Assembly: GCA_947172415.1 (NCBI GenBank)
Contig: OX359193.1
Span: 4,706,501-4,770,500, forward strand
Direction of reading: 5' to 3'
From: Chondrosia reniformis
Taxonomy: Eukaryota; Porifera; Demospongiae; Chondrillida; Chondrillidae
Length of the DNA: 64,000 nucleotides
Part shown: in pieces, positions 1-11,000 of the stretch
Layout of the letters: each line of letters starts with the position of its first letter
Position numbering within the stretch: the first letter of the stretch is position 1
Made by a program: the position numbers and the translations under genes
Notes under the pieces: generated by a model
Seen by the model: only the letters and a program-made list of their open reading frames with translations
Told to the model about the DNA's origin: nothing
Databases searched by the model: none

Positions 1-1559
1 ACATGTTCATAAAGGTCTTTGCTACCATGGGCAATTCCACGTTTCCCCAGTTGTAAGATCGCTTGTCCTCATCTTGTCCATTTTCTTTAGCCAGTGACTG
101 CTCAAAGTACCGTATTAAGCCCAACATTTGATTGGCCACAGATTTCTACAATATATTTTAACATACAATGATATCCACAGAAGAGATTTATCTGCTATTA
201 CAGTTACAAAATATTGTAGCAATATATAGTGCACAGAATTACATAAGAACACATTGATATCCTCATCTTTTACCTCTGGATTTTACCACCCACTCATATC
301 TCACTGCACAATGAGTAATGAAGGAACCTAAGTTCACTTGATGGGAACAGACTATCCGGCCCCTTAGCCATTCAAAAAGATTGGCAAGCCATAAACAGCT
401 GTCCTTTCCTTGTTAGGACAGTGTAGTCACGTGGCCAGCCTTTCCTTTATTGCCTATTTTTTAGCCCCCCATCTGTGGCATTTGGGGGTGCCCCCTTCTT
501 CCTATGCCAGTGGAATCTGACTCATCTGCACAGCATACGATGGAAGTTTGACCCATGATTCTATCGTTGATTGTGCACTTCAGGAGCATGAGTAGGTGGG
601 GTAAAGTCCAGAGTCAAAGGATATCAAAGTTTTAAGATAGGTAACAGGTTATAAAGTCCCTATTATTCCAATGTCTTACGGGGTCAAAAGTGAATATTGA
701 TCCTTGCCTCTGCATCCCTGGTTTACTGTGAGAAAGAATATTCCTAACACTTCCAGTAACAGCATCAGTGCTAATGAAATCCCATAAACTGCTTACATCA
801 ACCAACAGTCCACTTCTTCTTACTTTAACAAAATGTGTAGCTATGCTGTAGTCATTCTTCTTTTCATTGGATTTGCTTCCCTTATCGTCTTTTGGATGTG
901 CATTACTTGAATCAGAAATCTCCATGTCCTCCGGAACATGTGGTAGAGCGCCAACTGTTTTCTTCCCTCTGGAAGCTGGTAAAGCTGGAGGGGTTACAGT
1001 AGGATGTTGGGTGCTGCCTCTAACAGAGTCGCTGTCTTGCAAATCATGATACTTATCTGGGAGGGGGACTGGTGAAGAGGGGGGATGATCTTCAATGGAT
1101 GTTAAGTGATTGTGTCCAAATAGGGGTTTAGGTAATCGTAAAAGTACTGATGTTCCTCGAAAGTGAAGTTGGCCAACGCTTGCTAAGAATTGTTGTAAAG
1201 TGATTCCTCCAGATTTTAGTGTGAATTTACTAAATACCATAAAAGTGATTTGTATTAACTTTTACACACTTAAAAATGAAACTTAAGCTAAATATAATGT
1301 ATAGAAATGCATATGAATAGTCGCCATATTCATCATTTCATATAATGGGACAGCACTGTACCACATTTGTATAAACATAGCGTATGCGTGAATAAAATGA
1401 CTGACAAAAGAAATATGTATTGAGGAGGTAAAGATGTCAGTAAATACTCACCTGAACTGTTCCTTTGAAATTTTTTCAACTGATTCCTTATCTAAGCTGA
1501 TGCGCTTCCCCTCATAAATATCTTTTGCCAGTTGACTACATTCAAAAGGTACAAACATG
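1..1559 (-). CDS. Unidentified protein, three exons, continues past left edge
   Basis: Three minus-strand exons join in consistent phase: 1452-1559, 680-1229 and 1-145 (running off the window). The donor of the first is ggttcag|gtgagt-like, the second starts after tatttag and ends at a gtaaga donor, and the third starts after ttgtag. The spliced protein begins around MFVPFECSQLAKDIYEG, has a short ordered block, then about 90 residues rich in Ser, Pro, Asp and Lys that look disordered, then an ordered block near LLVDVSSLWDFIS, then QMLGLIRYFEQSLAKENGQ. I do not recognise the family. A split codon at the first exon suggests more exons upstream, so it may be the 3' part of the gene at 3473-7868. 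A hammerhead-family repeat lies in the last intron. Confidence 0.5.
255..620 (-). repeat. Degenerate copy of hammerhead repeat family R1, foldback form
   Basis: The ends are inverted copies of each other: GATATCCT, ACCTCTGG and ACCCACTCAT blocks near 257-297 recur inverted near 588-623. The middle (about 350-420) matches, in reverse, the R1 copy at 10135-10367, including the block around the ribozyme: AAGCCATA, ACAGCTGTC and the stem-II half TTAGGAC. The CTGATGA core is not intact, and about 85 bases of unrelated sequence separate the two halves. It sits in an intron of the minus-strand gene. Confidence 0.6.
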
Positions 1560-1837
1560 CTACGTACATGCAGGTCACGCCTATACAATAATGGGGTAGG
1601 GATTTCTTTGTACTGCATCCAAATTATGATAACTTGAAGAACATTTGGAGATGCAGCTGAATCACTGAAGTAGATTCACAGGATTGAAACACTTGACCAT
1701 GAACACAAGAAGAAGAACCATCTCCAAATGCTCTTCAAGCCTAGGGTGTCCCATCTTTATCACCCCTATACAGTATACATGTACATGTAAATGTGTAAAT
1801 TTACAGCTTCAAAGCAGATATCAGATTTCATGACATA

Positions 1838-2315
1838 CAGTACTACCCACTTAATAGGCCACAATTAATTTTGGAAACTTTTGGCCTATTATCTGTTTTG
1901 GCCATATATCGAAATCGAATTCCTTACTAATTACACAGTACACAGTTAATTTTATCTTCTGGCGATCTTGAGTTCCCAATTACGTGAAAAATGCCCTGCA
2001 ATTGCATCCTGGCTAGTCTTCTGGTTGGCTTCTTTATATGCACAAATTTCTCGCTTTTGGGCTACAGTCAAGTCTGTTCTGCGCTTGCTAGCCATCTTCA
2101 CTTGAAACACTCGAAAAGCGCTGGCCGAATACGTAATTAAGTCTTACCTAACACATACTGAAAGTACAAATGTAGCAAAAAAATGGTGGTTGGTGGATTT
2201 GGTGGTTGGCACAATACACGTATACTTTCCCCATACTGACGAATTCGTGCCAGAAAATTGTGGCATAATAAACGGTTTGGCTATTATCTGGCGGTATATT
2301 AAGCGGGTGATACTG
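1838..2315 (-). mobile_element. Internally deleted pogo/Tigger-type DNA transposon
   Basis: The left end reads CAGTACTACCCACTTAATA and the right end is its imperfect inverse (TATTAAGCGGGTGATACTG), flanked on both sides by the dinucleotide TA, the pogo/Tc1-mariner target duplication. On the minus strand from 2095 an open stretch begins MASKRRTDLTVAQKREIC and continues AYKEANQKTSQDAIAGHF, the N-terminal CENP-B/Tigger helix-turn-helix. No DDE catalytic domain fits in 478 bp, so this is a non-autonomous derivative. Confidence 0.85.
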
Positions 2316-2419
2316 TACATGTAAACTGCAGTGATAAGCAATTAATTAACGTGTATGTATGAAGTTCATACAAGTAATAAAGGTGTTGAAAAGACCTTTC
2401 AAATGTGCCTATTGCAGAC

Positions 2420-2640
2420 GTATATACATGGCATTATATGGACTATATCAACTTGCCAGAATTCCTCAAAAGTCATGATGCCAGTTCCACTTTTATTGTA
2501 GAAATGGAAAATGAATTTGGTTCTCATCTGTCCAGCTATGCCACCATGTGGTGTCAATGGATCCATGGCAGCCAAGGCCACTTGAAGTTGTATCAAACGT
2601 AAGCCAAGACCATTCCCATTTAAAGCCCTATATACGTATA
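2420..2640 (-). pseudogene. Isolated exon-like fragment with an EF-hand-like end
   Basis: The minus strand encodes RLIQLQVALAAMDPLTPHGG, then a short link, then FIFHFYNKSGTGIMTFEEF. The last part resembles an EF-hand (Asn/Ser/Gly loop followed by a hydrophobic-acidic helix). No neighbouring exon of such a protein is seen, and the Tigger relic begins about 100 bp away. It may be a captured or relict exon, or part of the surrounding unidentified minus-strand gene. No function is assigned. Confidence 0.35.
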
Positions 2641-3472
2641 AATAAGTAGTGCTCCTACATAGTCTATTATTTACTTTAGTAGTAGTAGCTATCAACCTAG
2701 CAGTCTTCCTTTCCAATTAAAAAGCAATTCAATTCATTTTAATTACCAATGCAATTACACATCTCCTCCAGATGGATGGTTGCACTTCACAGAGCTAGTG
2801 AGCACAGGTGTTCAAGTAATTTCACTCCAATAATTGGGCATAATCATGATTGGCTCCCTGTTTACCTATTATGTTATGCCCTGATTCCCATATCTAACAG
2901 CTACTAAGTTTGGAAATATTCCTCTATCAATATTAAATCTAATTTTCTTGATCTCAGTGCTTGCTAGCTCTGCCATTTTCTATGCAGGTGCAGTGTAGTC
3001 TCATGATTTGTAAATATAAGATAACTACGTACAGTAACTACTCATTGGGTTAGCATTATGTATTAGTACTATTATGCCAAAAGAATATGATGCTAATTGT
3101 ATGTATCCTACTTGGGATACTCTGGAAGGCTTCAAATAAATAACTTGCAAGCATAAGCATCTACAACTGATTTCTCAGCCTAATTGCCTCATTTGTTTTG
3201 AAGTATATATGACTTACAGTTGCATTTCGCATCAATACTGCATAAGGCTAATATGTATGTCAACTTCCACTTAAGGACATAGGTATAATTAAAGTTGCCT
3301 CTGCAAGACAAACATGGATTCAACAATCTCTTTAATCACAAGAATACACCTCCTGTCATCAACAGTCTTCAGGAAGACATCTTGTCCACTATGATTGCCT
3401 CATTTAGATTACTGTGTTGGTAAAGATATAACTATAAACTTTTAAGTGCATCAGGGATTCAAATATCTTTAC

Positions 3473-6400
3473 AGTATTTAAAAACTGGATAATATTCATC
3501 TACAATTTTGCCTGCTTTGTCTTTGAAATAAGAAGCAATCTCAATACTTATAACACTCTGCAGTGCTGCCAAAGTTTTGGATTTTGTCCTAATATTCGGA
3601 TTGTTGAAAGGACTTGCAGCAGCTCGGATGGATTTATCAAAAATTAGAGCTAACTCAGATTTCACCATAATTGAATTGTAAGGGTACTCACAAGGGAAAA
3701 GGTTAAAGGTTGCCAGCAAAAACATGGATGAAGGTGGCTCAAGCTCAAGCAATCACTGCGAAAATTTAGAATGTTATAGCAACAGTGAGTTACCTTCAAA
3801 GAAGCCCAGGTATGCCTGTACTCTTCAACTATGACATCACTTAATACAGACTCTCCTGCTTGAACAAAGTAAATTGTAGTTATGTATATACATTCGGATT
3901 TTCTTTGGATTTTTTGACTTGTAAATTTCAAATTTTTGTTTATATGAATTGGGACAATTATCAAATAATGTTGGCAGCACTGACTCTGTGACACTATTAG
4001 GCTAACATTAAATACATATCACATTCACAAAAAGTACTACAAATAGCAGGAGCAGCTGTATTAAGTATCTTAACACTTGTGGCTAACTGGACTACATTTT
4101 CTTCTGTGTTCAGTTGAAATTTAAAATGTGCTGGTATGGTTTAGAGTGATTAGAGGTTGCACTATCATTTCAGGAGTCCTAATAGAACTAGAACAGTCCT
4201 TGCTGCTACATCACAACTAAAATGAACATGTACTACTGGCCTCTTACCCTGCCCAAAAGTGTACTTAATTACCTCCAGACATCCTTCCAATAAACACACT
4301 CTACTAATGATTCCATCCATACCATCAGCATATAATCCATGAGATGTGCTCTCCAAGTCTGTTAAAAAGCTTCTACATAGTGCTTCTTAATCCTTTAATG
4401 CTGACCTGCTTGCCAGCTATAACCACCCAAACCATCATATGATTACTCACTAATGCATCAGGGCAACTAGGTTCTACAAAAACTTAAAATGTCCAGCAAA
4501 TGTGAGCAGAATATTAGAAGCACTTAAAAGGACCAACTACATATCTATGTTTCCATTCCTGGTAGTCTATTAAACTGATTTATCACTGAATGGACTCTTT
4601 TATAATATCTAAACCTTGATCTATGTATCTCTGTGAAAAACACTGGAAACAGCCAGATAATGACAACATAGAACTGCCCATGCATTCATGATCATCAAAG
4701 TATACTATAACAAATGTACAATGAAGTAATCTTTGTATACCACATATGCAGTTGGAAATATTGGTGGGGAATTTGTCTAGGTAGATTGCTGGCTTTGGGG
4801 GCTAACTGACAAATTAAAAAAAAAAAAAAAAAAAAAAAAATGTCGAAAAACGGAGTAATACCTATGCAGTGTGACTTCTAAAACTATACCTTACGTATAA
4901 GAAAGAAAGAGCCATAGAAAGATATACAGTAACCTTGCACATCACTATCAATTATAAGGTCCATTCTATTGATATAACATGACAGTGGCTATGATTGTTC
5001 TGTTTGTATGTGAATGGGTCACGAATATTGTTATAAAATAGCTGAAGAGCCAAAATAAAATATTCTTTGCACCAATATATTTCTGGCTGTAGGGTAGTTC
5101 CACTTTTCTATAATCACATACCTATACAAATCATCTATTTTATCTTCTGGAACCCCTAACTTGGTGAAGAGAGGGCTAAATACTGCCTTGGACATGTGTT
5201 TTATTCCTTTACCACATCGTGCCGTGAATTCCGAGGCAATTTGTGACAGCACTACAGTCAAGCAAGACATACTACATAACTATGCAACTACATGTAAGTA
5301 TTTAAAGGTATGCATTTTGGTGCAAACTAAACAATACATACAAGTGATAACTATTAATAAGTGCATGATTATTGAAGCAATCAAGGGTTTGAAAAAGCAA
5401 GTAGCAGCAGTTACATACAAGCAATCAAACCCAGGACAAATGGATTTATCACTGAACTTTACCACTACAGTGCTGCTATCCAAACTTACCTACCACTTAT
5501 ACAACCCAATCAAGTCCCCATTAGACATTTACATTTTAAGATAAATCTAGTGTGGGTGGATGGCTAGTTAAAAATATGAGCACACATTGCATGCATTCAA
5601 ATATTGAAATCCATCCCAAAAACATATAAAGTATATAACAGAATCATGACATAGGCAGAATACAATTACTCCTTGTACTTACAAACTGGTCCATAGTTGC
5701 ACATTTTTAACATTTCCTCGTACTTTTGCTGGTTTTCAAGATTGTCACCCTCAGAGGTAAACATGCTTCCACTTACAACAGATGTTTGAATTAATGGCTT
5801 TATTGGCTGAGAGAGATTCATAACAGCATCCAGTGACAAAGATCCCTTAGAGTGTTCACATAAATCTGCATGGGTAATTGAAACAATGAATTCATGGAAA
5901 TAGTTGCACACTGAAGTGAAATGGGATTTAATTGTACAAAGCCGGTGTAAAGCCTTCAATTTCTATCTCCACATTCTACTTTAATACTCTATAAATTGAC
6001 CTACGTATGTACGTATATATAACTACATGTGCTTCAATTTACTGACCATGTAAAGTAAATCAGTTATTATAAAAGATTACCTAATGATTGTAAATAGTCA
6101 AAGATATGTATTTCAGGGTCAGATCCACGACTTCTGCCAAGGGGGGTTATACTACTTAGGTCACAGTTACTATAGAAATATAGGGTTTCTGTAAACACAT
6201 ACCTAACTATTACTTTGGGAAAGGAACTGCATGAGTAAAAGTGTGTGGTGTTGCAACCTCATAATCCCACCCTGGATCAACCCCAGGATGCCTGCTTACC
6301 AATCCATTTCTGTGCTACATTTGGATCTGCCATATTTTCTTGCTCAGTAAGTTCACCTGACTTGAGCCACTTTACTTGGAGAACATCAACCATTTCTTGA

Positions 6401-7868
6401 TGAACAGTATTCTTGGAAAACTCTACCAACACAATAAGTCTGGTGCTGAAAGTGGTATCTTCATCATTTCCAATTTCTATTGCTACTATTCCATACTTTT
6501 CAGCTGCAAAACCAGTGTTCTATGAGTGAGTATACATTTTAGTACAGGATAAGGCTGTCACATATTCTGTATTAAAAAGACTACGGTGAAAAAGATTTCA
6601 TTACAACAATCAAACCAAGTGTTAGGAAAAACAAATAATCTTCCCGCTCTAAAGCTCAGCTCATCCCCTAAATACGTATGTAGAACAAACTACAGTATTA
6701 AAGCCCGTGCTTTGAAACAAACATGTGTAAATATTCGATATAAAGGAATATTATACATATTATACATATAACAAGCAGTATCAGTATAATATTAGGCAAT
6801 GAGCTAGCAGCGAGCAAAATATACTTGTATATATGTGGCATTTATAGATGCATTCCTTTAAGACCTGCTGCATGCACAACAGCTCTCTCTCTCTACATAC
6901 GTACATATACGTGTATTGCTGTCTCAATTAGTAATGGAAAAAATACTGATTTTCTATATTACCATTATAGTCTACCTCAATCTAATAAATTATCTACATG
7001 AGTATGAGTCATAAAAAGTAATGACCTCTTATTAACTAATGACCATTTGTAGATGACTACTTCTGACAAACAGTTGGTATTGTAGATAAAATTCATTGCA
7101 ATTGTGTCGTTAAACCACTACATTATAGTGCACCTCTATCAAAGTAACACCTATACACTTGGCTTAGGAGCTTAATGGGCAATGTCTTGTCTGGATTCTC
7201 AGTAGCAGGATAGCTTGAAGAACACAATTAAGAACCAAATACCTTGTCAACAAAGGATTGATTAAATCACCAGGAGGACACACTCAAATCAAATAGGACA
7301 TGGCACATGATCCTGTAGTCTAACTAGTAGAAAACTGCAGTTGAACTTGAGCAATAAATATGTCACCTAGAATTAATATAGCCTATGCAAGTTTAAGTTT
7401 TACAAACTAGTAGCTCCAGTTGACATTGATATAATATTAAGCCTTTTCTGATTAATCACAACTGTCAATCATTTGCATTCATATCTCATATCTCATAGTA
7501 ATGAGTTACTCCCTTATTTCTCGAGAGCTGAAAAGAATTCGCCATTCCTATTTTGTTAGTAACATTTACAATAAATCAAGTGGAAAATAAATGCTAATGT
7601 TATTCAAACCTGTATGACAGTACCCAAAAGGAAAAGGAAATCGTGAGGCGGAATCAACCAATTAAATTACGAAGAACTCTCCATTACTTTATATCGCCTA
7701 CAGACTAAATCTTACATTTTTAACAGCTTTTGAGACGAACTCTTCGAAATCCTTCGCAGCTAACAGAGTGATGCTTACACAAAGCGGATTGTACAGCTTT
7801 ACGTTTTCCGAAAGAAAGAAGGCGTAACGGCTTTCACATCGGATCATGAGAATAGCTTCCATGGGCAT
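3473..7868 (-). CDS. Unidentified multi-exon protein (divergent partner of VPS53)
   Basis: The probable start is at 7868 (MPMEAILMIRCESRYAFF), exon to 7716. Further exons are 6300-6503, 5683-5865 and 5122-5251, which join in frame (protein passes QKWIDLCEHSKG and NYGPVLLSQIASEF). Probable exons follow at about 4278-4360, 3794-3855 and 3473-3686 (KSELALIFDKSIRAAASPF), the last ending at a gtaaag donor, so the gene continues left. The first and second exons do not match in phase, which implies one missed exon in 6504-7715. The protein looks soluble and alpha-helical, without a signal peptide. I could not place it in a family. It shares a 209-bp divergent upstream region with VPS53. Confidence 0.5.
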
Positions 7869-8077
7869 GGCAGTCTACTACAGTAGACAACACGGTTAGG
7901 CTTTAGCCCTGTTCTTATTCAAACTCCTCTTGGAAATATCCCAAAGATCTGCAGCACTGGTAGTGGGTAGAGAGCGTATTTGGAATGTCTTACTATTTCT
8001 CTGGTCACGCCCTTACTACATTGTAGGAATAGAAATCTACATAATAGACTGTGGAGTCTACGTATCAATAAATTAAA
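7869..8077. promoter_or_regulatory. Shared divergent promoter region, unidentified gene / VPS53
   Basis: Only 209 bp separate the two outward-facing start codons, so both transcripts must start within or very near it. No clear TATA box; the VPS53 side is AT-rich just before the ATG. Inferred from gene positions only. Confidence 0.45.
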
Positions 8078-11000
8078 ATGGACGCCGACGAAGAAGGGTT
8101 CGATGGACAGCAATTAGGCAACTCTCTTTCGGCTTGTAAAGATGCTGAATTTATACGTTATGACGAAGAAGTTGAAAAGGCCATCCAGGAAGTTAGTATG
8201 TATTGAAAAATGCCTTTTAGATGAACATCTGATTATCATGAAGCTAAGGAAACATTAGGACTAGACTATTTTCTTAGATTATTGAATTAGAGCAAGCATA
8301 CGTAGTCTATAGAGCTTTGGATGAGGATGAAATGTGCGTAATGTTTCATGCATTGTATAACTTGACACCTCATGATGTACCCTAAATCTCGTGTAAATTC
8401 ACTTTGTTCTTATATCAGGTGTGTCCTTCTGCTGGTCCACTTGATAACCCAGAATTCAATGTTGTGGAGTATATCAATAAGCTGTTTCCAACTGAACAGG
8501 TACCCAAGGCTAAGTTTACGTTGTGCCAAGGCAATAAGTCATTGTCCCCCAATGTCTCTGTAATTGCTGTAGGCCCTATTTGTTATAATGTGAGGTACAA
8601 TGCAGTTATGTCTATATTTTCTGTCCAAAAGAATGGTGTTGAAGTAAAACTGAGTCTTTATTTACTAAATTAACTGAAATATTAGCTATTATATAATAGA
8701 ATAAGGATTTCTTCTAACTGCATCGAACATACGTACATATGAATTATATGTCTGTTTTGCTTTATATTTAGTCATTGTCAAGTATTGATGAGACAGTACT
8801 GAGGTATCGCTCAAGATTAGGGTAAGTTTACTGGATTTAGTCCATCATTTTATCTATCTAATCTAGAAGGTATCTTAGAGTTAGTAAAGTAGACGTAACA
8901 CATCTGAAAGTATTTTACAGTTAATGAACGATGAATATTCCTTCATTAATTTTAGTCTTTAATTCTTTTTGTAAATTTAAAATTATTTTCCTTCTAATAT
9001 TATTAGAGAATTGGATAGAGAAATACGTGATATTATCCGTCGGCAATCTGACACTGGATATAGCGGAAAGCATGCTTTAGAAGATGCACAGAAAACTATT
9101 GAAATACTCTTTGCCAGAATCAAAAATATCAGGGAAAAGGCTGAGAGAACTGAACAAACGGTAATAATCTAAAGCTTTCAAATGGCATTGCAAACTGGTA
9201 GTGTTGCTTACCACTATTTGAGTTTAAAAATCTCATAAGGCACCTGACACCCCCAAACTCAAACCACTTGCCGGTTCTTAGATGTCCGGTTCACCGATTC
9301 GGTTGTCGCTTGAATTGATAGATATACATATAATAAAAAATGAATATAATTAATAAAATACAGGAATGTTATAATTACAAGTTAACATAAGTTATGAAAT
9401 AAATCTTTAATCTGGCTGTACAGGAAAGATCACTAGAGTCTGTTGTTGTTGATGGCAAAAAATTCGAAATCCAGTTACTTCAGTTGTAAGAAACACAAAG
9501 CATTCCTAATAGTCCTAATTGTCAGACAATTCCTCCTCCTCAAATATCTTAAGGAACACTCTTCCATTGTGGCCATTGATTGTCCCTGTCTGTATGACCA
9601 GCTCCAAGATCCATTACTAAGGTCTAGCAGAGGGCCTCCAGGTTACATTTCTTAAATGCTCTGATCTTCTTAAGCTGGTGTATATTGTGGTCCTGCACTT
9701 TTGGTCCCATCCTAATAATGTAAATCATCATATGATTGCTAACTCCTACGTACGTATGTCAACACAACCTGATTCGGTGAACGAACTTGGGTTGGACACA
9801 TACGTACTCTGTGTAACTCTGGTGGACACATACGTACTCTGTGTAACTCTGGTGGACACATACGTACTCTGTGTAACTCTGGTGAGTTCTTCTATAATCT
9901 GTGTAAGGCTAAGGGACCCATAGAGATGCTGCAAGTATCTACAGTTAGAAGAACAAATAAGGTGTTGATATTGATACCACCCATAACCAAGATATCATTA
10001 CCTTCTACCATAACTCTTCAACATGCCAGAGAAAGTATTGCACGAAAGTGGATGATCATGGTTTGAGAGCTTTAGTGATGGCAGTTGCTGTTGAAACTAG
10101 CACCTCTTGAAGTGAATCTTGACCCTTTGAACTGGACTGCTTTTGGGAGTACTTATTAGCAGACTAGCCACTCAAACTTCCATCATATGCCATACTGATG
10201 AGTCCTAATAAGGACGAAACAGCTGTCTATGGCTTGACTATCTTTTTGAGTGGCTAGGGGGAGACTCTGGTTCCCATCAAGGAACTTCTGTTCCACCCAT
10301 TAGCTCATTGCGCTCCTCAGGGGACATGAGTGGGCAGGGGTAATATCCAGAGTTCAATGATGACGAAATCTTTGAAATAGAAAATGCATGTGGCCTAGTT
10401 ACATATGTTACCAGTTTTATTTGCATTTCATGTGGTTATTTGATGGAAATTTGGAGGCTCCTTGTGATTAGTAGCTTGGGGTGAAACTGTGTCATGGCAA
10501 AAGCTATTGGCGGGTACTCAGAAGTCGGCAATAGCCCTACAACTGTTAATAGAGACCTTGTTTGAGAAGTGTTACAAAATTACTCTTTTTAATAGTTTTA
10601 TATCATGTGTAATATTTTGATTAAGTGATCCATCCATTTGTAGGTTCAAGAAATTACTCAAGGTATCAAGAGATTAGACACAGCAAAGCAGAACCTGACC
10701 ATCTCTATAAAGACTTTGCAGCAACTGAAGATCACAGTTACAAGTTTAAAAGATCTGGAGTAGGTTGTACATGAAAAATCTAAGATACCATTTTCCTACA
10801 TGCTATATGCCTATTCTGTAAAGAGCCTATAGGGGAACTAAACCTGAAGAGAGCTTTGGATGAGGATACAGGAGTCTTTTCTTCCTTCTTTTCCCTTCTT
10901 TCATCTTCTTCTCCACTGGGTCAGACAGCCGTTTCTGGGAATTCCACCCTTCATCAGTGATCCTGGGAGTCTTTGTCTTTTCTTTATCTTGATCTTCTGT

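Noticed and set aside
4815-4842. Poly(A) run of about 28 bases as a retroelement tail
   Set aside because: No element body or target duplication seen next to it; a simple A-run fits as well.
9236-9310. Possible transposon end near GCCGGTTCTTAGATG
   Set aside because: No matching inverted end or target duplication found.
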